NCBI RefSeq assembly: GCF_031010175.1
Contig: NZ_JAUAMB010000006.1
Coordinates: 1 to 64,000 of the forward strand
Source: Halomonas sp. SpR1
GTDB lineage: Bacteria; Pseudomonadota; Gammaproteobacteria; Pseudomonadales; Halomonadaceae
DNA: 64,000 nucleotides
Direction: 5' to 3'
Shown here: one piece after another, positions 38,714 through 49,573 of the stretch
Layout of the letters: each line of letters starts with the position of its first letter
How positions within the stretch are numbered: the stretch's first letter is position 1
The notes under the pieces: model-generated
The model's database searches: none
What the model saw: the letters and a program-made list of their open reading frames with translations, nothing else
Told to the model about the DNA's origin: nothing
Translations under genes and position numbers: made by a program

Positions 38714-41700
38714 ATGACGGTACCGTTTGTTCATCTGCGTTTGCACAGTGAATACTCCCTGGTCGATGGCTTGGTGAAGCTTAAATCGCTGGTGAGTACT
38801 ACTGCGGAACGAGCGATGCCAGCGCTGGCCTTGACCGATGAAGCCAACCTGTTCGGCTTGGTGAAGTTCTATAAAGCCGCCCAGGGGGCGGGCTTGAAGC
38901 CGATTATTGGCAGCGATTTATGGCTGCATAATCCCCACGACGAGTCGCACCCTTATCGGCTAACGCTGCTGGCGATGAATGACGTTGGCTACCGCAACCT
39001 CACCGAGCTGATCTCCAAGGGCTGGACGCACGGCCAGCGCCAGGGGCGCGCGATTCTCGATAAGCAGTGGGTGCTGGAACAGAGTGAGGGCTTGATCGCG
39101 CTCTCCGGTGCCCGGGAGGGGGAAATTGGCCGCCACCTGCTGTCTGACCACGAGCATGACGCCCGGGTACTGCTCCAAGAGTGGCAGGCGGCGTTCCCCG
39201 AACGCTTTTATCTGGAGCTGGTTCGCACTGGCCGTCCGCTGGAAGAGGCCTGCGTTCACGCCAGCGTCAAGCTGGCCATTGAGACCGGCACGCCGGTGGT
39301 GGCGACTAACGACGTGCGCTTTTTAGAGCGCGATGATTTTTGGGCGCATGAAACCCGTGTCGCCATCGGCGAAGGCAAAGCGCTGGATGACCCTCGCCGC
39401 GAGCGCCGCTACACCGAAGAGCAGTACCTGAAAAGCCCCGACGAAATGGCGGCGCTGTTCTCGGATATTCCCGAAGCGCTGGAAAACAGCGTGATGATCG
39501 CCGAGCGCTGCAGCGTCGATGTGCGCCTGGGCGAGATTTTCCTACCCGAGTTCGGTATTCCCGACGGCATGACCCAGGATGAGTTCTTCCGCAAGGTCTC
39601 CCACGACGGTTTAACCGAGCGGTTGGACTTTCTGTTTCCCGCAGAGCGCTACCCTCGCGATAGCGAAGAGTACCAGGCAATCGACCAGCGCTACCGCGAC
39701 CGGCTGGAGTTCGAGCTCAACGTTATTATCCAGATGGGCTTCCCTGGCTACTTCCTGATCGTGATGGACTTTATCCAGTGGGCCAAGGACAACAGCGTGC
39801 CGGTAGGCCCAGGGCGGGGTTCCGGTGCCGGTTCGCTGGTGGCCTACGCGCAAAAGATCACCGATCTGGATCCGATCGGTTACGACCTGCTGTTCGAGCG
39901 CTTTCTGAACCCTGAACGTGTCTCAATGCCCGACTTTGATGTCGACTTCTGCATGGAGAAGCGCGACAAGGTGATTGAGTACGTGGCCGAGCGTTATGGC
40001 CGGAATGCGGTCTCGCAGATTGTCACCTTTGGCACCATGGCGGCCAAGGCCGTGGTGCGCGACGTGGCCCGCGCCCAGGGGCGCCCCTATTCGTTGGGCG
40101 ACAAACTCTCCAAGCTGATTCCCTTTGAAGTGGGCATGACCCTGGCCAAAGCGATTGAGCAGGAGCCAGCGCTCAAAGAGTTTATCGGTAATGACGAAGA
40201 GGCAGAAGAGATCTGGGAGATGGCGCTCAAGCTGGAGGGCACCACCCGGGGCACCGGCAAGCACGCCGGGGGCGTGGTAATAGCGCCTACCAAGCTGACC
40301 GACTTCTCACCGCTGCTCTGCGACGAAGACGGCTCCGGCTTGGTGGTTCAGTTCGATAAGAACGATATTGAAGAAGCGGGGCTGGTCAAGTTCGACTTCC
40401 TGGGCTTGCGCACGCTGACAATTATCGACTGGGCGCTGGAAATGGTCGACAAGGTGCGCAGCGTCAACGGTCAGGAGCCGCTCAATATCGACAGCATTCC
40501 GCTGGACGACTCGCCGACCTTTGAGATGCTCAAACGCGCCGAAACCACGGCGGTGTTCCAGCTCGAATCCCGCGGCATGAAGGAACTGATCAAGCGCCTG
40601 TTGCCCGACTCCCTGGACGACATGATCGCCCTGGTAGCGCTGTTCCGCCCCGGCCCCTTGCAGTCGGGCATGGTCGACGACTTTATCAACCGTAAGCACG
40701 GCCGGGCCGAAGTCTCTTATCCCCACCCGGATTACCAGCATGAGCTGTTGAAACCGGTGCTGGCGCCCACCTACGGCATTATTCTCTACCAAGAGCAGGT
40801 CATGCAGATCGCTCAGGTGATGGCAGGTTACAGCCTCGGTCAGGCCGATATGCTGCGCCGCGCCATGGGTAAGAAAAAGCCCGAAGAGATGGCCAAGCAG
40901 CGCGACGGCTTTATGGAGGGCTGTGCCGCCAACGGGATCGATAAAGACCTGGCCGGTAACATCTTCGACCTGGTAGAAAAATTCGCCGGTTACGGCTTTA
41001 ACAAATCGCACTCGGCCGCCTACGCGCTGGTGTCTTACCAAACCGCATGGCTGAAAGCCCACTATCCGGGGCCCTTTATGGCCGCCGTTATGTCCACAGA
41101 GATGGACAACCTGGATAAAGTGGTACCGCTGATTGAGGAGTGTCGCAACCTCCGACTCACCGTGACCCCGCCGAACGTCAACGTGGGTGGCTACAAGTTT
41201 ACCGTCGATAGCGATGCGCGGGTGGTGTATGGGTTAGGCGCGATTCGTGGCGTGGGCGAAGGCCCGATTGGCGCCATTGTCGAAGCCCGTGAGACAGACG
41301 GTCCGTTCAAGGATATCTTCGATTTCTGTCGCCGCATTGATCCTAAAAGGATGAATAAGCGCACCCTGGAAGCGCTGATTCGCTCTGGCGCGCTGGATAC
41401 TTTAGGCCCCAATCGTGCTGTGCTGTTTGCGGCAATGGAAGACGCGCTTAAAGCCGCCGCTCAGAACCATACCAATCAGAACCTGGGCATGCTGGACATG
41501 TTTGGGGATGCGTTCGCCGCTGACGAAGAAGGCGACGGTGACAGTAACGTATACGCCGAGTATATCAACGCCCGTGAGTGGACTGACCGCGAGCGGCTCT
41601 CAGGCGAGAAAGATACCCTGGGGCTTTACCTCACTGGCCACCCGATCGACGAGTACGAGCGGGAATTAAAGCGTTTTGTATCGACGCGGATCAGCGACTT

Positions 41701-42226
41701 AAAACCCTCCCGCGACCCCCAACGGGTGGCCGGGCTAGTGGTCGGCGTGCGCACCATGAAGTCCAAGCGTGGCGATACCATGGCGTTTATTACCCTGGAT
41801 GACCGCACTGGGCGTATTGAAGCCTCGCTATTTGGGGAGCTATTTGAGCAGTTGCGTGGTCAGATTGAGGCCGATCAGGTGTTGATCGTCGAGGGCGAGG
41901 TCTCCAGCGACGAATTTTCCGGCGGCCTGCGCCTGCGCGGTAAAGACGTCACGCCAATGGTGACGGCGCGTATTCGCTATGGCCAAGCGGTGGAGCTGGC
42001 GCTGGATGCGGGGCAGATCAATGGCCGCTTAATTGAGACTCTGCGCGACAGCCTGACGCCGTACCGCGACGAGGAAGGTTTGCCGGTACGCCTGCAGTAC
42101 CGCCACCCGGCAGCGGTTGCTTGGCTCGAGCTTGCCGATGAGTGGAAAGTGGCGCCTAGTGACGATTTGCTGCTGGCGCTGCGGGATGTCCAGGGCCAGG
42201 CAGGTGTGCAACTCCGTTATCGTTAA
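38714..42226 (+). CDS. dnaE: DnaE, DNA polymerase III alpha subunit
   Basis: DnaE is the replicative polymerase. The 1170-residue protein has an N-terminal PHP domain (FVHLRLHSEYSLVDG), the C-family polymerase palm with GPGRGSGAGSLVAYA and PDFDVDFCMEKR (two catalytic Asp, about residues 400-413), the fingers and tau-binding regions, a helix-hairpin-helix near 830-900 and an OB-fold domain near 990-1075 (GLVVGVRTMKSKRGDTMAF). The length matches E. coli (1160). It starts at the ATG at 38714 with GCGAGAG upstream. Confidence 0.97.
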   Translation: MTVPFVHLRLHSEYSLVDGLVKLKSLVSTTAERAMPALALTDEANLFGLVKFYKAAQGAGLKPIIGSDLWLHNPHDESHPYRLTLLAMNDVGYRNLTELISKGWTHGQRQGRAILDKQWVLEQSEGLIALSGAREGEIGRHLLSDHEHDARVLLQEWQAAFPERFYLELVRTGRPLEEACVHASVKLAIETGTPVVATNDVRFLERDDFWAHETRVAIGEGKALDDPRRERRYTEEQYLKSPDEMAALFSDIPEALENSVMIAERCSVDVRLGEIFLPEFGIPDGMTQDEFFRKVSHDGLTERLDFLFPAERYPRDSEEYQAIDQRYRDRLEFELNVIIQMGFPGYFLIVMDFIQWAKDNSVPVGPGRGSGAGSLVAYAQKITDLDPIGYDLLFERFLNPERVSMPDFDVDFCMEKRDKVIEYVAERYGRNAVSQIVTFGTMAAKAVVRDVARAQGRPYSLGDKLSKLIPFEVGMTLAKAIEQEPALKEFIGNDEEAEEIWEMALKLEGTTRGTGKHAGGVVIAPTKLTDFSPLLCDEDGSGLVVQFDKNDIEEAGLVKFDFLGLRTLTIIDWALEMVDKVRSVNGQEPLNIDSIPLDDSPTFEMLKRAETTAVFQLESRGMKELIKRLLPDSLDDMIALVALFRPGPLQSGMVDDFINRKHGRAEVSYPHPDYQHELLKPVLAPTYGIILYQEQVMQIAQVMAGYSLGQADMLRRAMGKKKPEEMAKQRDGFMEGCAANGIDKDLAGNIFDLVEKFAGYGFNKSHSAAYALVSYQTAWLKAHYPGPFMAAVMSTEMDNLDKVVPLIEECRNLRLTVTPPNVNVGGYKFTVDSDARVVYGLGAIRGVGEGPIGAIVEARETDGPFKDIFDFCRRIDPKRMNKRTLEALIRSGALDTLGPNRAVLFAAMEDALKAAAQNHTNQNLGMLDMFGDAFAADEEGDGDSNVYAEYINAREWTDRERLSGEKDTLGLYLTGHPIDEYERELKRFVSTRISDLKPSRDPQRVAGLVVGVRTMKSKRGDTMAFITLDDRTGRIEASLFGELFEQLRGQIEADQVLIVEGEVSSDEFSGGLRLRGKDVTPMVTARIRYGQAVELALDAGQINGRLIETLRDSLTPYRDEEGLPVRLQYRHPAAVAWLELADEWKVAPSDDLLLALRDVQGQAGVQLRYR

Positions 42227-42346
42227 AAAATCGGTAGGGTAGGCACTCAACTTGCGTGGCTGGGTCAGGGTGCGATAATGCGCTTTATTCTCTTTAATTC
42301 TTATCAATGTATATTTTGATCAGGCTTCTTTCTATAGGCAGCGCCG

Positions 42347-43303
42347 ATGAATCCTAATTATCTCGATTTTGAACAGCCGATTGCCGAACTTCAGGCAAAA
42401 ATTGAGGAACTGCGCTTAGTCAGCTCCGATAGCCAAGTCAACCTTTCTGACGAGATTGCTCGGCTGGAAGAAAAAAGCCGCAAGCTGACGGCATCAATCT
42501 TCAAGGATTTGACTCCCTGGCAGGTTTCGCAGCTTTCACGGCACCCCCAGCGCCCCTATACGCTGGACTATCTCGAACACATCTTCACCGACTTCGATGA
42601 ACTGCACGGTGATCGCAACTTCGCCGATGATGCCGCGCTAGTCGGTGGCATCGCACGCTTGAATGATGCGCCGGTGATGGTCATTGGCCATCAAAAAGGC
42701 CGCGATGTAAAAGAGAAAGTGCGCCGCAACTTCGGCATGCCGCGGCCCGAAGGCTACCGCAAAGCGTGCCGCCTGATGGAAATGGCCGAGCGCTTTAAAA
42801 TGCCGATTCTGACCTTTATCGATACCCCAGGCGCTTACCCAGGTATCGACGCCGAAGAGCGCGGTCAGTCCGAGGCCATCGCCTACAACCTGGCTGTTAT
42901 GTCGCGATTGAAAACGCCGATTATCTCAACGGTAGTTGGCGAAGGCGGTTCCGGTGGCGCGCTAGCCATTGGCGTCTGCGACGAGCTGCAAATGCTGCAG
43001 TACTCAACCTACTCGGTCATCTCGCCGGAAGGCTGCGCCTCGATTTTGTGGAAGAGTGCCGCCAAAGCCTCTGACGCCGCCCAAGCCATGGGCATTACCG
43101 CCGAGCGTTTAAAAGAGCTGGGCTTTGTCGACTCGCTGATCAAAGAGCCCCTGGGTGGCTCACATCGCCATCCGCTGACCACCGCGGAACGGGTCAAAGA
43201 GGCGCTGACCGCCAGCCTGGAACGTCTACAGGCGATGGACACCGAGGCTCTGCTGGAGCGTCGCTACAAACGTTTAATGAGCTATGGCGCCCCAGCCGCG
43301 TAA
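42347..43303 (+). CDS. accA: AccA, acetyl-CoA carboxylase carboxyltransferase alpha subunit
   Basis: AccA forms the carboxyltransferase with AccD and starts fatty acid synthesis. It has 318 residues, as in E. coli (319), beginning [16 protein letters not shown]. Signature segments are [30 protein letters not shown] and [13 protein letters not shown], the last forming the oxyanion site. The 120-bp gap after dnaE may contain its own promoter. Its 3' end overlaps tilS by 20 bases. Confidence 0.97.
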   Translation: MNPNYLDFEQPIAELQAKIEELRLVSSDSQVNLSDEIARLEEKSRKLTASIFKDLTPWQVSQLSRHPQRPYTLDYLEHIFTDFDELHGDRNFADDAALVGGIARLNDAPVMVIGHQKGRDVKEKVRRNFGMPRPEGYRKACRLMEMAERFKMPILTFIDTPGAYPGIDAEERGQSEAIAYNLAVMSRLKTPIISTVVGEGGSGGALAIGVCDELQMLQYSTYSVISPEGCASILWKSAAKASDAAQAMGITAERLKELGFVDSLIKEPLGGSHRHPLTTAERVKEALTASLERLQAMDTEALLERRYKRLMSYGAPAA

Positions 43304-44597
43304 TTTACTGCAAGGCTTGCTTGAAGACGCCCTGGCGGAAACCCCGCCGGGGCGCTCTATTTGGGTAGCCCTTTCGGGTGGCTTGGATTCCTGTCTGCTG
43401 CTCGTCTTAGCCGCGCAGGTCTGCCAACAAGCAGACCGCCCCCTGCGCGCCATCCACATTAACCACGGTCTACAGACGGCGGCAGAGACCTTCGAAAAAC
43501 ACTGTACAACACTCTGCGAGCGTTTGAGCGTGCCGCTGACGGTGGTCAATGTGACGGTAGATGTACATGGCGATGGCATCGAAGGCGCCGCCCGCAACGC
43601 CCGATATAAGGCGTTTTTTGCCACCCTTCCCGCGGCCGATACGCTCTGGCTGGCCCAACACCAGGATGACCAGGCGGAAACTTTTTTGCTCGCTGCCCTG
43701 CGCGGCAGCGGCGTGCGTGGCTTGGCGGGTATGCCCTATCGCCGCGATGCCCAGTGCCTCACCCTCGTACGCCCCTGGCTAACGGTAAGCCGGGTCATGC
43801 TTGAATCAGCAGCGCAGTCGCTCGACCTGACGTGGTGTGAAGACCCTACCAATAGCGATATCAGTTTCGATCGCAACCGGCTGCGCCATCGAGTGCTACC
43901 GGTGATGCGCGAGCGCTGGCCTACGGCGGTAACTGCGCTGGCGAACAGCGCTAACCATGCCAGTGAAGCGGATAGATTGCTGCGCGAATACGCCCAGGAA
44001 GAGCTGCAAAGCTTACGGGTAGATAGCCAGTACCTCGGTCAATGCATTGACGCGACTGCGCTGGGCGAGCGCTCCTGTGCACGCCAGCGGCTGCTGGTGC
44101 GCACTCTTTGCCAATGCCAAGGCTTGCCGACACCGCCCCAGAAGCGCCTAGAGAGCCTGCTTGAGCAGCTATCAGCCAAAGCGGATGCAGCGGTGTGCGT
44201 TGAGTGGCCGGGCGCTCAGGCGCGCCTGTGGCGCCAGCGGCTCTATCTGATGGCGCCCCTTGAACCGCTACCGCCTTGGAAAGCTAACTGGGATGGTCAA
44301 ACGCCGCTGGAAACGCCCATCGGGCCGCTAGGCTGCCAGGTGCTCGTGTTACAACAGCCGCCGTCTCAACCGCTGAAAGCAACCTGGCGCCAGGGAGGCG
44401 AGGTTATTCAACTGGCCAAGCGAGGACGGCGGGATGTAAAACGGTTACTGCAAGAGGCGGATATACCCCCCTGGGAACGCGAGCGGCTGGTGGTCATCAT
44501 GCAGGCGGGGGCATGTATTGGCGTCATACGTCCCCCAGCTCAGCTATTATGGCAGGCAGAGGGCGTTCGCTTCACTCGTCTTAATTTGCCTGCTTAA
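43284..44597 (+). CDS. tilS: TilS, tRNA(Ile)-lysidine synthase
   Basis: TilS attaches lysine to C34 of the CAU-anticodon isoleucine tRNA, so that it reads AUA. The N-type ATP pyrophosphatase loop SGGLDS is at 31-36. The segment [20 protein letters not shown] (about 123-142) and the RNRLRH-type loop identify the family. A middle domain and a C-terminal domain make up the rest of the 437 residues. It starts inside accA. The last 17 bases overlap the 3' end of the convergent ppx gene. Confidence 0.95.
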   Translation: MAPQPRNLLQGLLEDALAETPPGRSIWVALSGGLDSCLLLVLAAQVCQQADRPLRAIHINHGLQTAAETFEKHCTTLCERLSVPLTVVNVTVDVHGDGIEGAARNARYKAFFATLPAADTLWLAQHQDDQAETFLLAALRGSGVRGLAGMPYRRDAQCLTLVRPWLTVSRVMLESAAQSLDLTWCEDPTNSDISFDRNRLRHRVLPVMRERWPTAVTALANSANHASEADRLLREYAQEELQSLRVDSQYLGQCIDATALGERSCARQRLLVRTLCQCQGLPTPPQKRLESLLEQLSAKADAAVCVEWPGAQARLWRQRLYLMAPLEPLPPWKANWDGQTPLETPIGPLGCQVLVLQQPPSQPLKATWRQGGEVIQLAKRGRRDVKRLLQEADIPPWERERLVVIMQAGACIGVIRPPAQLLWQAEGVRFTRLNLPA

Positions 44598-46125
44598 TCA
44601 AAAGTTTAAAGCCGGCAGCTTCCATAAAGGCCTGCTCCTGCTCCAAATCAGTACTTAGCAGGGTGGGTTCATCATTGGCGGGCAGAGTGATCGTCAGGCT
44701 ATCGCTTTCGGCGCTTATCCCTGGCAGAGAGGGAGCGGTTTCCGGGCGTGAATGGTTAAGCAGCACGGCTAAACGCAGCAGTCGGGCAAGCTTTTGGGTG
44801 GTGGCCTGTTGCGCTTCTGGCAGGGCCTGCCACTCCTTAAGTGGAAATTTGCGCCGGTGGGCACGTACTAAAAACGCCAGTTGGCGCTGTTCAGGGCGTG
44901 AAAATCCAGCGAGATCTGAATGTTCCAGCAGGTAAGCACCGTGGCGATGAAACTGGCTGTGTGAGATCGCCAGACCGATTTCATGCACGTGGCAGGCCCA
45001 CTGCAAGTAGCGCCCTTGCTCGGGGCTGAGTGACCAGGCGTGGCGAACCTGGTTAAACAGACGCGCGGCGGTATCGGCAACGTTAAGCCCTTGGCGGGTA
45101 TCCACATCGTAGGTGCGCTTTAGCGACTCCAGGCTCTTGGAGCGCGTGTCTTCCGCCGTATTGCGCCCGGCCATGTCGTAGAGCACGCCTTCACGCAGCG
45201 CGCCATCCGAATAGCGCATCTGGGTTAAATCCAAGGCCTCAAAAATTGCCCCAAGAATGGCAATACCTGCCGGGAAGACTTTGGCGCGGTCGGCTTTGAG
45301 GCCATCCAGCGCGACTTTATCCAGCTGTTTGCACTTCAGTAGCCGTTCGCGCAACTTCTGCAAACCGTCACGGGTGATCACACCTTCGTGGGGAGTGTCG
45401 CCATAGGCATGCAATACGCTGGCCGCGGCCTTAATGGTGCCGCTGGAGCCGACAGGGTCGTCCCAGCCCAGGCGCTGATAGGGGCGCTGAATATTGGCGA
45501 GCTCGGAAAGCGCGGCGAGCTCGGCACGGCGCATGCGTTTTTCGTTTAATTCGCCGTCGGGGAAGAAACGCCGGGAAAAGGTGACGCAGCCCATGCGCAG
45601 GCTTTCCAGCGCTTTGGGCTCAAAGGCTTCGCCGATGATAAATTCGGTTGATCCGCCGCCAATATCGACGATTAATCGGCGGCCATTTTCCGCCAGCGCG
45701 TGGGCGGCGCCTAAATAGATCAGGCGCGCCTCTTCACGGCCGGCAATAATTTCGATGGCGTGACCTAACTGGGCCTCGGCACGCTCGATAAATGCCTGGC
45801 TATTATCGGCATCGCGCAGGGCGTTAGTGCCGACAATACGCAAGTTGGCGTTGGTAATGTCGCTTAAAAACGGCGCAAAGCGGCCCAGGCAGTCCAGCGC
45901 ACGCTGCATTGCTTCTTCGCTGAGCAGGCCGTCATCGTCCAAGCCCGCAGCGAGCTGCACCTTTTCACCCAAGCGGGCCACCACCTGGAGGCGCTCGTGC
46001 TGGTAGTTAGCCACCAGTAGGTGAAAGCTGTTAGAGCCCAGATCTATAGCGGCGAAGCGCTGCGGCGCACCGCTATCTACCTCAACGGCAGAGGGGGCAA
46101 TGGGGAGCGTAATGTCCTTGGGCAT
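44581..46125 (-). CDS. ppx: Exopolyphosphatase, Ppx/GppA family
   Basis: This enzyme of the ASKHA fold degrades polyphosphate or pppGpp. The 514-residue protein has FAAIDLGSNSFHLLVA (about 24-39), IVDIGGGSTEFI (about 148-160), the GSSGTIKA loop and a C-terminal HD-like helical domain with HEIGLAISHSQFH. The length favours Ppx (about 500-513) over GppA. No ppk gene is adjacent. The gene is divergent from rho and shares 17 bases with tilS at the 3' end. Confidence 0.92.
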   Translation of the reverse strand: MPKDITLPIAPSAVEVDSGAPQRFAAIDLGSNSFHLLVANYQHERLQVVARLGEKVQLAAGLDDDGLLSEEAMQRALDCLGRFAPFLSDITNANLRIVGTNALRDADNSQAFIERAEAQLGHAIEIIAGREEARLIYLGAAHALAENGRRLIVDIGGGSTEFIIGEAFEPKALESLRMGCVTFSRRFFPDGELNEKRMRRAELAALSELANIQRPYQRLGWDDPVGSSGTIKAAASVLHAYGDTPHEGVITRDGLQKLRERLLKCKQLDKVALDGLKADRAKVFPAGIAILGAIFEALDLTQMRYSDGALREGVLYDMAGRNTAEDTRSKSLESLKRTYDVDTRQGLNVADTAARLFNQVRHAWSLSPEQGRYLQWACHVHEIGLAISHSQFHRHGAYLLEHSDLAGFSRPEQRQLAFLVRAHRRKFPLKEWQALPEAQQATTQKLARLLRLAVLLNHSRPETAPSLPGISAESDSLTITLPANDEPTLLSTDLEQEQAFMEAAGFKLLIKQAN

Positions 46126-46678
46126 GAGCTTTCCTTCGTGTTGGCTGTGCCAAGGTTGCGGCGACCTTTATCTATTGTCAATTGCCAGACGCCTAAAGGC
46201 TTGCGTTTGTCGCGGCGCTTGACTACCATCGAGCTACTGGCTTGATCTGACCTGGTTAGTTAGTGTGTCCACAAGCGCTTCGCTGTTGAGATGACTGCCG
46301 TTTAGATAGCTGCGGTTTAGATAAATAATCTTGCACGCGTTGTTCAAGTAAGGCACCTTGGTCGCCCCAGACGTTATTTATTGTTGTGCCTTTAGCGTCA
46401 GCCAGAATTCCAAGTCGTCAGATAGCCCATTGGTTCAGCCACTCTCCTGTGGAAACCAGATTAAGCAACTGTTAGCACCCTCGAGTTGAGTCTTAATGAT
46501 GACAAGTACTAGTGTTGTATGTACTAAGGTTGTTAGCTAAGCCCAACCCAGTTCCTTTCATCTTCGAGCGCGTGCCTTTACCGGGGTCTGAACGCATCAC
46601 ACGGCGTCACTTTCACGCCTCCTGTCTTACTCCCGGCGCCTGGCGCCCAGCTTCCATGAGCAACTTTCTAACACACCG
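46126..46678. other. 553-bp gap between ppx and rho: leader, repeats, no trxA
   Basis: I see no gene here. In pseudomonads and E. coli a thioredoxin gene lies at this spot, but no WCGPC-coding frame exists in either strand. The gap contains two 15-bp duplications (46295-46324 and 46506-46535) and a pyrimidine-rich, C-over-G biased stretch at about 46591-46670 just before rho. That stretch could be a Rho utilisation site for autogenous control, as known for E. coli rho. No promoter could be placed with confidence. Confidence 0.6.
46295..46324 (+). repeat. 15-bp tandem duplication in the ppx-rho gap
   Basis: CTGCCGTTTAGATAG and CTGCGGTTTAGATAA are adjacent, matching at 13 of 15 positions. A second such pair, GTACTAGTGTTGTAT and GTACTAAGGTTGTTA, is at 46506-46535. 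Confidence 0.75.
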
Positions 46679-47938
46679 ATGAATCTCACTGAACTCAAGC
46701 AAAAAACCGTTCCCGAGCTCCTCGATATCGCCCGTGAAATGGGTATTGATAACTTGGCCCGTTCGCGCAAGCAGGACATCATTTTCGCCATCCTCAAAAA
46801 ACACGCCAAAAGTGGCGAGGATATCTATGGCGATGGTGTGCTGGAAATTCTTCAGGATGGCTTCGGCTTCCTGCGTAGCGCTGACAGCTCCTATCTCGCC
46901 GGTCCCGACGATATCTATATATCGCCTTCGCAGATCCGCCGTTTCAATCTGCGCAAGGGTGACTCCATTTCCGGCAAAATCCGCCCGCCGAAGGAGGGTG
47001 AGCGCTACTTCGCCCTGCTGAAGGTCAGTCAAATTAACTTTGACCGTCCGGAAAATGCCAAGCATAAGATCCTGTTTGAGAACTTAACACCGCTGTTCCC
47101 AGACGATCGTATGCGTATGGAGATCGGTAACGGCTCCACGGAAGACCTTACCGCGCGGATCATCGATCTAACCGCGCCGATTGGTAAAGGCCAACGTGGT
47201 CTGCTGGTGTCGCCGCCCAAGGCGGGTAAAACACTGATGTTGCAGAACATCGCGACCTCCATCACGCGCAACAACCCCGAGTGCCACCTGATCGTACTGC
47301 TGATCGATGAGCGCCCTGAGGAAGTGACGGAAATGTCGCGCACCGTGCGTGGCGAAGTGGTGGCATCGACCTTTGATGAGCCGCCTGCGCGCCACGTGCA
47401 AGTGGCCGAAATGGTCATCGAGAAAGCCAAGCGTTTGGTTGAGCACAAGAAAGACGTGGTCATCCTGCTCGACTCGATTACCCGCTTGGCGCGTGCCTAC
47501 AACACCGTGGTACCCAGCTCCGGCAAAGTGCTTACCGGTGGTGTCGATGCTCACGCTCTTGAAAAGCCGAAACGCTTCTTTGGTGCGGCGCGTAACATCG
47601 AAGAGGGCGGCAGCCTGACGATTATCGCCACGGCGCTGGTGGATACCGGCTCCAAGATGGACGAAGTCATCTTCGAAGAGTTCAAGGGCACCGGTAACAT
47701 GGAAGCCCATCTGGATCGTAAGCTGGCTGAGCGTCGCGTGTTCCCGGCGATCAATATCCGCCGCAGTGGTACCCGTCGTGAAGACCTCCTGGCTTCTGAG
47801 GATGAAATGCAGCGTATGTGGATTCTGCGCAAGCTGCTCAATCCGATGGAAGACACCGCCGCCACTGAATTCCTGATTGACCGTTTGAAAGATACCAAGA
47901 CCAATCTCGAATTCTTTGAAGCGATGAAACGTCGCTAA
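46679..47938 (+). CDS. rho: Transcription termination factor Rho
   Basis: Rho is the hexameric RNA helicase that terminates transcription. At 419 residues it equals E. coli Rho. The N-terminal Rho-N domain ([20 protein letters not shown]), the cold-shock-like RNA-binding part ([11 protein letters not shown], about 57-67), Walker A SPPKAGKT (about 178-185), Walker [14 protein letters not shown] and the Q/R loops are intact. A long leader precedes the ATG at 46679. Confidence 0.97.
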   Translation: MNLTELKQKTVPELLDIAREMGIDNLARSRKQDIIFAILKKHAKSGEDIYGDGVLEILQDGFGFLRSADSSYLAGPDDIYISPSQIRRFNLRKGDSISGKIRPPKEGERYFALLKVSQINFDRPENAKHKILFENLTPLFPDDRMRMEIGNGSTEDLTARIIDLTAPIGKGQRGLLVSPPKAGKTLMLQNIATSITRNNPECHLIVLLIDERPEEVTEMSRTVRGEVVASTFDEPPARHVQVAEMVIEKAKRLVEHKKDVVILLDSITRLARAYNTVVPSSGKVLTGGVDAHALEKPKRFFGAARNIEEGGSLTIIATALVDTGSKMDEVIFEEFKGTGNMEAHLDRKLAERRVFPAINIRRSGTRREDLLASEDEMQRMWILRKLLNPMEDTAATEFLIDRLKDTKTNLEFFEAMKRR

Positions 47939-48040
47939 GTGATAACGCAAGTGCGACGCTAGCGTGTAGTGCTGAACCGCCGCTATGATCAACGCCGCTA
48001 ACGTCATCTAGCGGCGCATTCGCCAGCCAGGGAGCGTGCC

Positions 48041-49531
48041 TTGAAGTATAAAGACTTGCGAGAGTTCATCGCGGCGCTTGAAGCCCAGGGTGAACTCAAG
48101 CGTATCCACGTCGAAGTCGATCCTTATCTGGAAATCACTGAAATTTGCGACCGTACCCTGCGTGCCGGTGGCCCGGCGTTGCTGTTTGAAAACGTCAAAG
48201 GCCACGACATGCCGCTGTTGGGCAATCTGTTTGGTACCCCCAAACGGGTAGCGCTGGGCATGGGCCAGGAGTCGGTGGAAGCGCTAAGAGAAGTCGGCAA
48301 GCTATTGGCGTTTCTTAAAGAGCCTGATCCGCCTAAAGGCTTGAAGGATGCCTGGGACAAGCTGCCGATTTTCAAGCAAGTGCTCAGCATGGGGCCGAAA
48401 AACGTCAAGCATGCGCCGGTGCAAGAAGTGGTGTATGAAGACGACGAGGTCGATCTTGGTCTGCTGCCGATTCAACACTGCTGGCCTGGCGATGCGGCAC
48501 CGCTGGTCACCTGGCCACTAGTGATTACCAAAGGTCCGCACAAGAAGCGCCAGAATCTGGGCATCTATCGCCAGCAGAAAATCGGCAAAAATCGCCTCAT
48601 CATGCGCTGGCTCTCCCACCGCGGCGGCGCGCTGGATTTTCTAGAGTTTCAAAAGGCCCACCCTGGCGAGCCTTTTCCAGTAGCCGTGGCGCTTGGCGCC
48701 GACCCTGCGACGATTCTGGGCGCCGTGACCCCAGTACCGGATTCGCTCTCGGAGTACGCCTTTGCGGGCTTGCTGCGCGGTTCGCGTACCGAGCTGGTCA
48801 AGTGCGGCCACGCCGACCTGGATGTACCCGCGTCCAGCGAGATTATCCTCGAAGGCTTTATCTACCCGGATGATATGGCCGCGGAAGGCCCCTTTGGCGA
48901 TCACACCGGTTACTACAATGAGGTCGACCACTTCCCGGTGTTTACCGTCACGCGGATGACCATGCGCCGTGATGCGATTTATCACTCGACCTATACCGGG
49001 CGACCGCCGGATGAGCCGGCGATTCTGGGCGTGGCGCTCAACGAAGTGTTCGTGCCCATCCTGTGCAAGCAGTTCCCCGAAATTGTCGACTTCTACCTGC
49101 CGCCGGAAGGCTGTTCTTACCGCATGGCGGTGGTGACCATGAAGAAGCAATACCCGGGCCACGCCAAGCGCGTGATGATGGGGGTATGGAGCTTCCTGCG
49201 TCAGTTTATGTACACCAAGTTTGTGATTGTGTTGGATGACGACGTGGATGCACGCAATTGGGAAGATGTGATCTGGGCGATCACGACCCGAATGGATCCC
49301 GCCCGGGATACCGTGATGGTCGAAAATACCCCAATTGATTACCTCGACTTTGCTTCGCCGGTTTCAGGCCTAGGCTCGAAAATGGGCCTAGATGCCACCA
49401 ATAAGTGGCCAGGCGAGACTGATCGTGAGTGGGGCACACCCATTGTGATGGACGATGCCGTTAAAGCGCGTGTGGATGAACGCTGGGAAGCGCTGGGGAT
49501 TGGCCTGGAGTTGCCACCCTCTCGCCGCTAA
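48041..49531 (+). CDS. ubiD: UbiD, 3-octaprenyl-4-hydroxybenzoate decarboxylase
   Basis: UbiD is the prenylated-FMN-dependent decarboxylase of ubiquinone synthesis. The 496-residue protein starts at TTG 48041 ([10 protein letters not shown]), supported by GGGAG about seven bases upstream. Family elements are [12 protein letters not shown], the NLGIYRQQ and RWLSHRGGA segments that bind cofactor and metal, and [11 protein letters not shown] with the catalytic Glu. The partner flavin prenyltransferase gene ubiX is not in the window. It is followed by fre, as in E. coli. Confidence 0.96.
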   Translation: MKYKDLREFIAALEAQGELKRIHVEVDPYLEITEICDRTLRAGGPALLFENVKGHDMPLLGNLFGTPKRVALGMGQESVEALREVGKLLAFLKEPDPPKGLKDAWDKLPIFKQVLSMGPKNVKHAPVQEVVYEDDEVDLGLLPIQHCWPGDAAPLVTWPLVITKGPHKKRQNLGIYRQQKIGKNRLIMRWLSHRGGALDFLEFQKAHPGEPFPVAVALGADPATILGAVTPVPDSLSEYAFAGLLRGSRTELVKCGHADLDVPASSEIILEGFIYPDDMAAEGPFGDHTGYYNEVDHFPVFTVTRMTMRRDAIYHSTYTGRPPDEPAILGVALNEVFVPILCKQFPEIVDFYLPPEGCSYRMAVVTMKKQYPGHAKRVMMGVWSFLRQFMYTKFVIVLDDDVDARNWEDVIWAITTRMDPARDTVMVENTPIDYLDFASPVSGLGSKMGLDATNKWPGETDREWGTPIVMDDAVKARVDERWEALGIGLELPPSRR

Positions 49532-49573
49532 GTGCGATGTATCGCTGACCAAATTTGTAATAAAGAGGCTTTC

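Noticed and set aside
40307-41062. Open frame of 251 codons on the minus strand inside dnaE
   Set aside because: It is the mirror of strongly conserved dnaE codons, has His/Gln-rich composition typical of antisense frames, and no ribosome site or family match.
43470-43661. Any tRNA or rRNA gene in the window
   Set aside because: No cloverleaf-like segment or GTTCGA/CCA-ending structure was recognised in the intergenic gaps; the example segment and similar ones are coding sequence.
46126-46678. Search for a trxA or rhoL frame upstream of rho
   Set aside because: No frame on either strand encodes a WCxxC thioredoxin motif, and the longest frames overlap ppx or rho as shadows.
47168-48007. Open frame of 279 codons on the minus strand inside rho
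   Set aside because: Lies antisense to rho over nearly all its length, with low-complexity His/Gln/Arg composition; a shadow of rho codon bias.
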